A DNA stretch of 64,000 nucleotides. Origin: Hoylesella buccalis ATCC 35310. Lineage in GTDB: Bacteria > Bacteroidota > Bacteroidia > Bacteroidales > Bacteroidaceae. Shown here one piece after another: positions 47,240 to 55,115 of this stretch. The notes under the pieces are model-generated. The model ran no database searches and was not told the origin of the DNA. It worked only from the letters and a program-made list of their open reading frames with translations. Both the position numbers and the translations under genes were made by a program. Each line of letters begins with the position of its first letter. Within the stretch, counting starts at the first letter, position 1. Where the stretch lies: assembly GCF_025151385.1 (NCBI RefSeq), contig NZ_CP102287.1, positions 434,001-498,000 on the forward strand. Direction: 5' to 3'.

Positions 47240-47548
47240 ATGGTAAAAAAAATACTTTCTATAGCATTCGCTGCAGCATTGTTCATGGCGCATCCTTTGT
47301 CCATGCAAGCTGGTCAGTCAATGGAAATCATCGAGAATGATATTCAGAGTGTTTCCATTTCTGTCTCAGGCTCTGTTTTGCATGTCAGTGGTGCTAATGG
47401 ACAAGTATTGCAAGTATATAATGTAACGGGAGTTTGCTTAATGAGTGTCAAGGTTGACAGTCAGGACAAGCGATACGAACTCAATGTACCCAAGGGTTGT
47501 TACATTGTTAAGGTAGGTAAAACGGTTAGAAAGATTTCTATCAGATAG
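47240..47548 (+). CDS. small secreted protein resembling a T9SS C-terminal domain
   Basis: This 102-residue protein has a signal peptide (MVKKILSIAFAAALFMAHPLSMQA) and then about 75 residues of beta-strands. The pattern ANGQVLQVYNVTGVCLMSVKVD...ELNVPKGCYIVKVGKTVRKISIR matches the type IX secretion sorting domain (VYDVTGR ... LPKGVYIVKV). Here the domain stands alone, with no cargo in front. It could be a secreted adhesin-like module or a remnant. The ATG at 47240 lies just after an exact -7 element. The L,D-transpeptidase gene starts seven bases after its stop. Confidence 0.75.
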   Translation: MVKKILSIAFAAALFMAHPLSMQAGQSMEIIENDIQSVSISVSGSVLHVSGANGQVLQVYNVTGVCLMSVKVDSQDKRYELNVPKGCYIVKVGKTVRKISIR

Positions 47549-47555
47549 TTAGACT

Positions 47556-49130
47556 TTGAAAGTCTTCTTCAAATTTTCACTTCTCTTTCTTCTTATCTTC
47601 CAGTTGTGTTCATGCAAGAAGAAGGAGTTGAATCCGAACCAAGCACTTCAATTAGAGGCGTTTTCCAATTTGAGAACGTCATCTTATGCCATTCATCCTG
47701 GTAAAATACGTCAGCACCTTGATCGGTTGATGAAAGCCGATGTCGACTCCATGCAGCCCGATTATCGAACCCGAAGTTATTATGGTCAGCATGGTAGCTT
47801 CTTGTGGATAGACAGGCTGGGTGTTGATGCGCGTGCAGACACGTTATTGGCGTATCTGCGTACCGTTGATCAGGTTGGGTTTTCACCTAAAAAGTTCTAT
47901 GTCAAGGATATTGAGAACGATTTGAAACGGTTGCGCACACTCGACTTTGATACAGCCAGCAACACCATCAGCCATGTGATGGCTCGATTGGAATATCATC
48001 TCACCAAAGCTTATCTACGCTATGTCAATGGTCAACAGTTTGGGTATACCAACCCATTTGCTCTGTTTAACAAGCTGGATGTTAGAAAGCGCGATTCTAT
48101 CAATGTGGGTTATCGTGAACTTTTTGATCTTCCCATGCAGCGACCCACCAAAAACTTTTGGACCGAGGCCTTGCAGAAGATACGGCACGACAGCGTGGGC
48201 ATCTACCTACAAGCCATTCAACCGCATGGAAAGTTGTACGATGATTTGAAACAACGGTTGCCCAAAGCTGTAGGTACAGCGGCCAGGCGCAAGGTGATTT
48301 GCAATTTGGAGCGTGCCAGGTGGCGACTGGATGACGAGCCTGACAAGCATGAAAAGTACGTCGTCATCAATTTACCTTCCATGCATCTCATGGCAAGAGA
48401 TCATGACAGTACGCTGATTATGCGCGTTGGTATGGGTGCTTTGAGTACGAAGACACCACTGATAACCAGTAGAATCATGCGTATGGACGTCAACCCACAG
48501 TGGGTCATGCCCAGAAGCATCATCGAAAAAAGCGTGGTTCCACAAGCGGGAAATAAAGATTATTTTGACGCTCGGCGATATTTCATTCGCGAACGAAAGA
48601 CCGGAAAACGAATGGATGTCACGCAGGTGTCTGCCGACATGCTGAAAAGTGGCAACTATTTTGTCATACAAGAAGGTGGAAAGGGCAATGCCATGGGGCG
48701 CATCGTGTTCCGCTTTAAGAACAAATTCGCTATCTATCTGCACGATACGTCATCGAAGGGAGTCTTCGAAAGAGAATACCGAGGAGTTTCGCATGGCTGT
48801 ATTCGACTCGAAAAGCCATTCGATTTTGCTGTGTTCTTATTGGATGATAAGGACGAAAAGACGATAGAAAGAATCAGATATTCGATGGAAGCAGACATTC
48901 ATCCCACCTATATGGATGACAATCCATCATCAGACAAGAAACAATTAGTGGAGGCCGACAGACTGGACAGGGCCAAGTTGATTAAGTCAGTTCAAGTAAA
49001 ACCGACGGTTCCTCTGTTCATCACCTATTATACTTTGTACCCAAACGAGAACCATGTGATGACATTATATCCCGATGTCTATGGATTCGATTCGGTGATA
49101 TACCACCAACTCCTCAATTACTTGCCATAA
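47556..49130 (+). CDS. L,D-transpeptidase family lipoprotein
   Basis: This 524-residue protein has a lipoprotein signal (SLLFLLIFQLCSC). The catalytic motif SHGCIR gives His413 and Cys415, typical of YkuD-type L,D-transpeptidases, which make 3-3 cross-links in peptidoglycan or attach proteins to it. The N-terminal 280 residues are longer than in small YkuD enzymes and resemble the scaffold of the larger YcbB-type proteins. The start is TTG 47556, because it gives the signal peptide and no ATG is near. The ECF sigma gene starts seven bases after its stop, so wall remodelling and stress control may be linked. Confidence 0.88.
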   Translation: MKVFFKFSLLFLLIFQLCSCKKKELNPNQALQLEAFSNLRTSSYAIHPGKIRQHLDRLMKADVDSMQPDYRTRSYYGQHGSFLWIDRLGVDARADTLLAYLRTVDQVGFSPKKFYVKDIENDLKRLRTLDFDTASNTISHVMARLEYHLTKAYLRYVNGQQFGYTNPFALFNKLDVRKRDSINVGYRELFDLPMQRPTKNFWTEALQKIRHDSVGIYLQAIQPHGKLYDDLKQRLPKAVGTAARRKVICNLERARWRLDDEPDKHEKYVVINLPSMHLMARDHDSTLIMRVGMGALSTKTPLITSRIMRMDVNPQWVMPRSIIEKSVVPQAGNKDYFDARRYFIRERKTGKRMDVTQVSADMLKSGNYFVIQEGGKGNAMGRIVFRFKNKFAIYLHDTSSKGVFEREYRGVSHGCIRLEKPFDFAVFLLDDKDEKTIERIRYSMEADIHPTYMDDNPSSDKKQLVEADRLDRAKLIKSVQVKPTVPLFITYYTLYPNENHVMTLYPDVYGFDSVIYHQLLNYLP

Positions 49131-49136
49131 GTGCGA

Positions 49137-49688
49137 ATGGATAGACCATACGATGAACAGAATATAGCCGATCGCTTGGCCAAAAAGGAAACACAACGCC
49201 AGGCCTTCTCACAGGTTGTTCACCAATATAGTAAACCGCTGTATTGGAAGATTCGTCGTATCGTTCTGACCCATGAAGATGCCAATGACGTGTTGCAGAA
49301 TGCCTTTCTCAAGGCTTGGAACAATTTGGATGATTTTCAAAACAAATCAAAAATATCAACTTGGATCTACCGCATTGCCATCAATGAGGCGTTGGACTTC
49401 TTGAGAAAGAAAAGCAACAACAGGGCGGTCAGTGCGGATGACGACCCTTCGGTGGCCAACATGCTGATGGCCGATGACTACTTTGACGGAGATGAGACAC
49501 AAGCGCAGTTGCAAGAAGCCATAGCCCAGCTGCCGGAAGTGCAGCGTGTGGTGTTCAACTTGCGCTACTATGAGGAAATGAAATATGCCGAGATGAGCCC
49601 ACTTCTCAACACGAGCGAAGGTGCGCTAAAAGCCAGTTATCATTTGGCAGTCAAGAAAATAACAGCCTATTTCCAGGATCTGGATTAA
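49137..49688 (+). CDS. ECF-type RNA polymerase sigma factor
   Basis: This 183-residue protein is a sigma-70 factor of the ECF group. Region 2 is present as HEDANDVLQNAFLKAWNNLDDFQNKSKISTWIYRIAINEALDFLRKK, and region 4 as ELPEVQRVVFNLRYYEEMKYAEMSPLLNTSEGALKASYHLAVKKI-like helix-turn-helix. ECF factors respond to envelope signals through a partner anti-sigma factor. The ATG at 49137 is preferred to a GTG at 49131. The two downstream genes encode a one-pass membrane protein and a Spy/CpxP-like protein, which completes a plausible stress module. Confidence 0.92.
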   Translation: MDRPYDEQNIADRLAKKETQRQAFSQVVHQYSKPLYWKIRRIVLTHEDANDVLQNAFLKAWNNLDDFQNKSKISTWIYRIAINEALDFLRKKSNNRAVSADDDPSVANMLMADDYFDGDETQAQLQEAIAQLPEVQRVVFNLRYYEEMKYAEMSPLLNTSEGALKASYHLAVKKITAYFQDLD

Positions 49689-49731
49689 ACCTTTTGGTGA
49701 ATTTTGCGTCATATTAATAAAGATAATAATT

Positions 49732-50103
49732 ATGGTAAAAGAAGACAAATACATAGAGAACCGATTTGGAAAGGAACAACCTTTCAAGGCTCCACAGGGT
49801 TATTTGGATAACTTTGCCGATCAATTCATGGCTCAGTTGCCTGACCAAGCAGCCAAAACCGTGAAGACACAACACACCGTTTGGTTCAGAATGCGTCCGG
49901 CAATGATTGCTGCAGCCAGCGTTTTGGCTGTTGCATTGACGGCTACTATTTATTTCGAAAAGCCTTTTGCAGGCCAACAGGAACAAGAGTTCACCACAGA
50001 TCAGCAAACAGAAAGCAGCATGAGTGATGGCTCTGTTGAAGAAACTGCTTTTTACTCGATGATTGACAATGGCGACATCTACGCAATATTAGCTGATGAA
50101 TAA
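49732..50103 (+). CDS. single-pass membrane protein, possible anti-sigma factor
   Basis: This 123-residue protein has a charged N-terminal part, one membrane segment (about 56-75, AMIAAASVLAVALTATIY) and an acidic periplasmic tail. Gene order just after an ECF sigma gene and the topology, N-terminus in the cytoplasm, are what is expected of an anti-sigma factor. No zinc-binding HxxxCxxC motif is seen, so it is not a classical ZAS-domain anti-sigma factor. I infer the role from context alone. Confidence 0.65.
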   Translation: MVKEDKYIENRFGKEQPFKAPQGYLDNFADQFMAQLPDQAAKTVKTQHTVWFRMRPAMIAAASVLAVALTATIYFEKPFAGQQEQEFTTDQQTESSMSDGSVEETAFYSMIDNGDIYAILADE

Positions 50104-50117
50104 GAAAGGAGCTGAAC

Positions 50118-50579
50118 ATGAAACACGTTTTATCCGTTATTTTTATCACCTTCTGTTTGTTGGTATCTTCCGCGACAGCTCAACCACAACGTGGGCAAAG
50201 GCGATTTAATCCTCAGAAATTTCAAGCCGAGCTGGAACAGTTCATCACTACAGAAGCCGGACTGACCCCGCAAGAATCGGCTACGTTTTTCCCCGTGTAT
50301 CGGGACATGAGAAAGAAACAGATGACCTATTTTGCGGAAGGTCGTCGCTTTAGGCACCTGAACGTCACGGATGAAAAGGCCTGTGAAGAAGCTATTCGCA
50401 AACATGCGGCAAGCGAATTGAAAATAAAAGAGATACAGCAGCAGTATCATCTTCAGTTTTTGACCATTCTGCCTGCCTGCAAAGTGTTTAAGATTATCCG
50501 TGCCGAAGAGAAGTTTCATCGCCAAATGATGAGGCGGGTGGCTATGTGTCGACAGCAGCAACAAAAAGTTAAAAAGTAA
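50118..50579 (+). CDS. Spy/CpxP-like periplasmic protein
   Basis: This 153-residue protein has a signal peptide (ending SSATAQ) and a helical body with an LTPQESATFFPVYRDMRKKQ segment that recalls the LTxxQ-type motif of the Spy/CpxP family, chaperone-like periplasmic stress proteins. The mature protein is very basic and Gln-rich. It ends the sigma-membrane protein-Spy series, 14 bases after the membrane protein gene, and is the likely sensing or effector partner. truA starts eight bases after its stop. Confidence 0.65.
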   Translation: MKHVLSVIFITFCLLVSSATAQPQRGQRRFNPQKFQAELEQFITTEAGLTPQESATFFPVYRDMRKKQMTYFAEGRRFRHLNVTDEKACEEAIRKHAASELKIKEIQQQYHLQFLTILPACKVFKIIRAEEKFHRQMMRRVAMCRQQQQKVKK

Positions 50580-50586
50580 CCTTTTC

Positions 50587-51318
50587 ATGCATCGGTATTT
50601 CATTTGTTTCCGCTATGACGGAACAGCTTATCATGGATGGCAGGTGCAACCCAACGGGCATTCGGTGCAGGCTGAGTTGCAACAGGCCATGTCTGTTATT
50701 CTTAGAGAGCCCATCGTGACCGTAGGGGCCGGCCGGACAGATGCCGGTGTGCATGCTCGGAAGATGTTTGCACATTTTGATTTTCATGCTGAGATAGACA
50801 CCAAACAATTCACCTATAAGCTCAATCGTCTGCTGCCGCGGGACATTTCGGTATTGAACGTTTATCTCGTCAGTGAGGATATGCATGCCCGCTTCAGTGC
50901 CAAATGGCGCACCTACCATTATTATATACACCTGTCGAAGAATCCATTTCTGCGCCATTATTCGTGTCAGTTGCCTTATCAGCTCGACTTTTCATTGATG
51001 AACGAAGCAGCGTCGCATCTGCTGAAGGTTGAAGATTTTGGTGCTTTCTGCAAAAGCAACACGGATGTAAAGACAACGTTGTGTCATGTGGTGCAGGCTG
51101 AATGGGTGGAAGTTGGCGAAGATGCTTGGTACTTTGTCATCAAAGCCAATCGCTTTTTGCGCAATATGGTACGTGCTGTGGTTGGTACTTTGATAGAAGT
51201 GGGCCGACATCGCATGACCCTCGATGAGTTTGATGCCGTTGTACGGAGTGGAAACCGCACCAAAGCAGGCGAAAGCATGCCTGCCAATGCGTTGTTTTTA
51301 GATGACGTTGAGTACTGA
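50587..51318 (+). CDS. truA: tRNA pseudouridine synthase A
   Basis: This 243-residue enzyme makes pseudouridine at positions 38-40 of tRNA anticodon stems. The catalytic Asp52 lies in GAGRTDAGVHA, the motif that defines TruA, and the N-terminal FRYDGTAYHGWQVQPNG is conserved. The conserved FLRNMVRAVVGTL segment is also present. Its stop TGA and the next ATG share a base (TGATG), which implies translational coupling with the EamA gene. Confidence 0.96.
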   Translation: MHRYFICFRYDGTAYHGWQVQPNGHSVQAELQQAMSVILREPIVTVGAGRTDAGVHARKMFAHFDFHAEIDTKQFTYKLNRLLPRDISVLNVYLVSEDMHARFSAKWRTYHYYIHLSKNPFLRHYSCQLPYQLDFSLMNEAASHLLKVEDFGAFCKSNTDVKTTLCHVVQAEWVEVGEDAWYFVIKANRFLRNMVRAVVGTLIEVGRHRMTLDEFDAVVRSGNRTKAGESMPANALFLDDVEY

Positions 51319-52241
51319 TGGAGTGGTTGTTGCTTGCCTTCTTGTCAGCGGTACTGCTGGGCTTTTATGATGTTTTCAAGAAAAAAGCCTTGTCAGGCAA
51401 TTCCGTCATCCCCGTATTATTTCTGAATACACTATTCTGTTCGTGCATTTTTTTGCCATTTATCATCCTGTCTGCAACGACAGGTGTGTTGGACAACACC
51501 ATCTTCCATGTTTCCTCTGGAGGATGGGAAGTCCACCGATACATCCTACTGAAGAGTTGTATCGTACTGTCTTCTTGGATATGTGGCTATTTTGCCATGA
51601 AGCATCTTCCGCTTACCATTGTTGGTCCCATTAATGCTACACGTCCCGTGATGGTACTTGTCGGTGCCATGCTGGTGTTTGGTGAGGAGCTGAACCTATA
51701 TCAATGGATTGGCGTTCTGCTGGCCATTACGTCGTTCTACCTGCTGAGTAGGTCGGGCAAGAAAGAGGGAATAGATTTTAAGCACAATCGCTGGTTGTTC
51801 CTTCTGGTGCTTGCTGCACTGTTGGGAGCAGTGAGTGGCTTGTACGACAAGTATCTCATGGCTCCGGTAACAGCTGGGGGAGTAGGGTTGGACAAAATGA
51901 TGGTACAGGGTTGGTATAATATTTACCAGTGTTTCATGATGGGAGTGGTCTTGTTACTGATATGGTATCCCACCCATCATCATACCACATCTTTTCATTG
52001 GTCGTGGTCGATAGTGGGCATCAGTGTTTTTCTTTGCATGGCCGATTTTGTCTATTTCTATGCCTTGAGTAAGCCAGAGGCCTTGATATCCATCGTTTCC
52101 ATGGTGCGAAGAGGCAGTGTATTGGTGAGTTTCTTATTTGGAGCCTTTGTCTTTCATGAGAAGAATCTCAAGGGAAAAGCGGTCGACTTGGCTTTGGTGT
52201 TGTTGAGCATGGTGTTCTTGTTCCTGGGTAGTAAGTCGTAA
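51318..52241 (+). CDS. EamA-family transporter (DMT superfamily)
   Basis: This 307-residue protein has about ten hydrophobic segments and the two-repeat arrangement of EamA/DMT proteins. The first half has the conserved FFAMK-like segment (CGYFAMKHLPLTIVGPINATRPVMVLVGAMLVFGEELNLYQWIGVLLAITSFYLL), and the second repeats the pattern (YFYALSKPEALISIVSMVRRGSVLVSFLFGAFVFHEKNLKGKAVDLALVLLSMVFLFL). The transported compound is unknown; members export amino acids or nucleotide derivatives. It overlaps truA by one base. Confidence 0.88.
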   Translation: MEWLLLAFLSAVLLGFYDVFKKKALSGNSVIPVLFLNTLFCSCIFLPFIILSATTGVLDNTIFHVSSGGWEVHRYILLKSCIVLSSWICGYFAMKHLPLTIVGPINATRPVMVLVGAMLVFGEELNLYQWIGVLLAITSFYLLSRSGKKEGIDFKHNRWLFLLVLAALLGAVSGLYDKYLMAPVTAGGVGLDKMMVQGWYNIYQCFMMGVVLLLIWYPTHHHTTSFHWSWSIVGISVFLCMADFVYFYALSKPEALISIVSMVRRGSVLVSFLFGAFVFHEKNLKGKAVDLALVLLSMVFLFLGSKS

Positions 52242-52291
52242 ATAAAATGTTTTTTTTCTGTCGTTTGATTAGCTTTATCGGCTAAAAGTAC

Positions 52292-52299
52292 TATATTTG
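52292..52299 (+). promoter_or_regulatory. -7 promoter element of dapA
   Basis: TATATTTG is an exact TAnnTTTG element 29 bases before the dapA ATG. A small palindrome, TTAGC/GCTAA (about 52269-52285), lies just upstream and could be an operator, which is only a suggestion. Confidence 0.65.
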
Positions 52300-52328
52300 C
52301 AATTAAATCGTAAGATTAAAAGGCATTT

Positions 52329-53216
52329 ATGAGATATCACATTTTTCGAGGACTTGGTGTGGCAGTAGTGACCCCTTTTACGTTGGATGGCGCAGTAGAT
52401 TATCCAGCGTTGAAGCGACTGATTCGTTATCAATTGGATAGTGGTGTTGATTTTCTATGCATCTTGGCGACAACCGGTGAGACACCGTGTCTGACATTGG
52501 ATGAGAAAAACAAGATCACAGAGTTGGTTAAAGAGGAGAACAAGGGGCTGGTTCCAATCTTAAAGTATTGTGGAGGCAACAATACGGCAGCAGTGATTGA
52601 AGAGATGAAAGCCACAGACTGGACTGGAATCGACGGCATCTTGAGTATCTGTCCCTATTATAACAAACCCTCTCAAGAGGGATTGTATCAACATTTCAAG
52701 GCCATAGCTTCAGCCAGTCCGCTTCCAGTCGTGATGTACAATGTGCCAGGGCGTACGGGTGTCAATATGAAAGCCGAAACAACGGTTCGGTTGGCTCATG
52801 ACTGTGAAAACATCGTAGGCATTAAAGAGGCAGCTGGAAGCCTTGAGCAGGTGGACGAAATCATTAAGGGTAAACCCGATAGGTTTGACATTATCAGTGG
52901 GGACGATGCGCTGACGTTCTCCATGATAGCCAGTGGTGCGGCCGGTGTGATATCAGTTATTGGCAATGCTTTACCCAGAGAATTTTCCAGAATGATTAGA
53001 CTTGAGTTCCAGGGCGAATACGAAGCTGCCCGGAGAATACACCACATGTTTACCGAGCTATATAGTCTTTTGTTCGTTGACGGTAACCCTGCTGGCGTCA
53101 AGGCTTTGCTCAACGACATGGGGTACATTGAGAATGTGTTGCGTTTGCCATTGGTACCCACAACGATTAAAACCAAAGAAAAGATGGCTGACATCTTGAA
53201 AGAGATAAGAATTTAA
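52329..53216 (+). CDS. dapA: 4-hydroxy-tetrahydrodipicolinate synthase
   Basis: This 295-residue class I aldolase condenses pyruvate and aspartate semialdehyde, the first step of the diaminopimelate and lysine branch. The Schiff-base lysine is Lys166 (GIKEAAGS), and the proton-relay tyrosine is Tyr137 (YNVPGRTG). The N-terminal G-GVAVVTPFT and TTGE motifs are conserved. The length is normal. It has its own promoter and is not in an operon with other dap genes here. Confidence 0.96.
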   Translation: MRYHIFRGLGVAVVTPFTLDGAVDYPALKRLIRYQLDSGVDFLCILATTGETPCLTLDEKNKITELVKEENKGLVPILKYCGGNNTAAVIEEMKATDWTGIDGILSICPYYNKPSQEGLYQHFKAIASASPLPVVMYNVPGRTGVNMKAETTVRLAHDCENIVGIKEAAGSLEQVDEIIKGKPDRFDIISGDDALTFSMIASGAAGVISVIGNALPREFSRMIRLEFQGEYEAARRIHHMFTELYSLLFVDGNPAGVKALLNDMGYIENVLRLPLVPTTIKTKEKMADILKEIRI

Positions 53217-53345
53217 GGTACAGCTGGATTGTTGGATGAATGATTTGAATGCCATTAGATAGGGATGGAGGAGGAAACGTCTCTGACTGAAAGCATTCAA
53301 GATAAATGACAAGACTTTCGCACGTGCGAGTGAAGAGCAGACTGG

Positions 53346-54233
53346 ATGGATATCAATAAGATGAAAGGCGATTATGACCGCTATGAGGTGGCGCAAGCCG
53401 ACACGCTGTTAAACTGGTTGCTGAATCATGTCACCAACCTTAGCAAGAGTAAAATCAAAGCGACGTTGGCTGGAAAAGGCATCATCGTGAATGGCAAGTG
53501 CATCACGCAGTTTGACTTTCCGCTTGAGGCGGGAATGAAAATTGCGGTGAGCAAGTCTAAAAAAAACACCAACTTCAAAAACCGCTATTTGAAGATTGTC
53601 TACGAAGATCGTTATTTGGTTGTGATTGAAAAGCACGTTGGAATCCTGTCCATGGCTGCGGGTCATTCTTCATTAAACGTGAAAAGGGTTCTTGATGATT
53701 ATTTTAGAACCAGTAAACAGAAATGCACGGCACACGTTGTGCATCGGTTGGATCGAGAAACCAGTGGTCTGATGATTTACGCCAAGGATATGGCGACAGA
53801 ACAAGAGCTGGAACACAACTGGCACGACATTGTGTACGATCGCCGTTATGTGGCGGTGGTGTCCGGCGAAATGGAAGTCGACGAAGGGGTCATTACGAGT
53901 TGGTTGAAAGACAACAAGGCCTACGTTACCTATTCAAGTCCGGTAGATAATGGCGGAAAGTTTGCCATTACCCATTTTCATACCTTAGATCGAACCACCG
54001 AACATTCGCTGGTAGAGTATCGCTTGGAAACGGGACGAAAGAATCAGATACGCGTCCATTCTGCCGATATAGGGCATCCTGTGTGTGGAGATCTCAAGTA
54101 TGGCAATGGTGACAATCCCCTTGATCGGCTTTGTCTGCATGCCTACATGCTCTGTTTTACCCATCCAGTAACTCGTCGGCCAATGGAATTTGAAACGCAG
54201 ATTCCTCCTGCTTTCAGGAAGTTGTTTAAATAA
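53346..54233 (+). CDS. RluA-family pseudouridine synthase
   Basis: This 295-residue enzyme isomerises uridine in rRNA or tRNA. An S4 RNA-binding domain (residues 20-75, LSKSKIKATLAGKGIIVNGKCITQFDFPLEAGMKI) is followed by the catalytic core with HRLDRETSGL (Asp136). The family members differ in target and the sequence does not settle which one this is. An in-frame ATG at 53361 is an alternative start. It is preceded by a 129-base gap, in which I see no feature. Confidence 0.9.
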   Translation: MDINKMKGDYDRYEVAQADTLLNWLLNHVTNLSKSKIKATLAGKGIIVNGKCITQFDFPLEAGMKIAVSKSKKNTNFKNRYLKIVYEDRYLVVIEKHVGILSMAAGHSSLNVKRVLDDYFRTSKQKCTAHVVHRLDRETSGLMIYAKDMATEQELEHNWHDIVYDRRYVAVVSGEMEVDEGVITSWLKDNKAYVTYSSPVDNGGKFAITHFHTLDRTTEHSLVEYRLETGRKNQIRVHSADIGHPVCGDLKYGNGDNPLDRLCLHAYMLCFTHPVTRRPMEFETQIPPAFRKLFK

Positions 54234-54307
54234 ACGAATGAGTATTTGATGTTTGAAAATTTTGTAGCAAACGTAAGTATGAACATGTTTTTAGCGTAAT
54301 TGATTCA

Positions 54308-54466
54308 ATGAGTTCAAACTTTTCTTTGTATATCTTTTGCATAGTTGCCATCGCTTTGGCCATCTTTTTTATTAAAAAAGTGACCAGTTGCTTAATCAAA
54401 ACTATCATATCCTTGATTTTATTAGCTGTACTCGTCTATATAGCGTTCACCCTTGGGGTGTTGTAG
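54308..54466 (+). CDS. small two-segment membrane protein, 52 residues
   Basis: The frame from ATG 54308 encodes two hydrophobic stretches (SLYIFCIVAIALAIFFI and TIISLILLAVLVYIAFTLGVL) separated by a short Lys-Cys linker (KKVTSCLIK). It has no other domain. Small membrane proteins of this shape are frequent in Bacteroidota, and the strong hydrophobic pattern over the whole frame argues that it is real. It is expected in the inner membrane; the role is unknown. Confidence 0.55.
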   Translation: MSSNFSLYIFCIVAIALAIFFIKKVTSCLIKTIISLILLAVLVYIAFTLGVL

Positions 54467-54573
54467 GCATTCCAAGTAAATTGTTGGTTCTTTGAACGAC
54501 ATCATACACGGGCGTGGTGCGTTGGGATGTCTTAATAAATCTTAAAACTATTGACGTGTATGATAATATTCTA
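54467..54573. other. intergenic region upstream of candidate RNA promoter
   Basis: No gene is supported. TTG at 54551-54553 is the probable -33 element of the promoter at 54574. Confidence 0.4.
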
Positions 54574-54581
54574 TATATTTG
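54551..54581 (+). promoter_or_regulatory. promoter of the candidate small RNA
   Basis: TTG (54551-54553) and TATATTTG (54574-54581) are separated by 20 bases, which is a good match to the Bacteroidota -33/-7 arrangement. Confidence 0.7.
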
Positions 54582-54587
54582 CAAAGT

Positions 54588-54880
54588 GAGTTATATTCTC
54601 ATGCAAGTTGTTTTCCTGTTAGCCGATAGTTACGAATAAACTACTTTGCAAAACGCATAAAAAACAATTTTAAAAGATTCGTGTAATCCTATTAATAACA
54701 TATCATCTCGTTATGACAAATTGTGAATAGTGGTTTTTAGGAAATTTATTTTCATACTCTTTAATAGTTACGAAGAGTATTCTAAAATGTCAAGCGAGAT
54801 ACAAACTGACCTTATTCTTCAATAGGGTTTAACGGAGGTCGGTGGAGTGGAGCTGATATCATATCAAAGCTCCACTTTTT
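54588..54880 (+). ncRNA. candidate structured small RNA, about 290 bases
   Basis: This transcript candidate starts just after a good promoter and ends at a clear terminator, with no open frame longer than 12 codons noticed. It contains a perfect 8-bp hairpin, ATACTCTT/AAGAGTAT (54754-54761 with 54773-54780), a GACCT/AGGTC pair near 54810-54838, and an 11-base sequence ATAGTTACGAA twice (54626-54636 and 54764-54774). I could not match it to tmRNA, RNase P RNA or SRP RNA. A 6S RNA-like species is not excluded. Confidence 0.5.
54846..54880 (+). terminator. intrinsic terminator of the candidate RNA
   Basis: AGTGGAGCT (54846-54854) pairs with AGCTCCACT (54868-54876), a perfect 9-bp stem, and TTTT follows (54877-54880). 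Confidence 0.85.
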
Positions 54881-54920
54881 GTGTCAAATGGGAATTGGTT
54901 CATTCTTGATACTTGTGTAG

Positions 54921-55085
54921 TTAGGAAATATTTATTTTGCAGGCAAAGGAACACATGTTAAAGCAAGCAATGTGCTTAATCTTTTCGGTAAATTCTTTAT
55001 TAAATCTAAAAGAGGAACCGATGCCAGCACCAATATAGAGGTACAAGGGATTTGGTTGTTACATACATCTGTTGACACTATTTGA
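54921..55085 (+). pseudogene. possible gene remnant before the IS1634-family insertion
   Basis: After a stop at 54918-54920, this frame is open for 54 codons (LGNIYFAGKGTHVKASNVLN...) and ends with TGA 55083-55085, followed at once by a hairpin (GAGGCAG/CTGCCTC) that looks like a terminator. There is no in-frame ATG or GTG near its start. It may be the tail of a decayed gene, or chance. I do not recognise the sequence. Confidence 0.25.
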
Positions 55086-55115
55086 GGCAGAATATTTTTT
55101 CGCTGCCTCCATTTT
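55024..55115. repeat. 92-bp direct repeat, left copy
   Basis: This sequence is repeated without a mismatch at 56788-56879, directly outside the two ends of the IS1634-family element. It contains the GAGGCAG/CTGCCTC hairpin. IS1634-type elements are known to make long, variable direct repeats of their target, which fits. Confidence 0.95.
55083..55115 (+). terminator. terminator-like hairpin inside the 92-bp repeat
   Basis: GAGGCAG (about 55084-55090) and CTGCCTC (about 55103-55109) form a 7-bp stem with a 12-base AT-rich loop, followed by CATTTT. It is duplicated with the 92-bp repeat (again near 56848-56879). Confidence 0.5.

Noticed and set aside
54588-54880. tmRNA, RNase P RNA or SRP RNA
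   Set aside because: I did not find the conserved motifs of these RNAs, such as the RNase P GAGGAAAGUCC block or the SRP GGUCAGG and GGAAGCAGCC segments.
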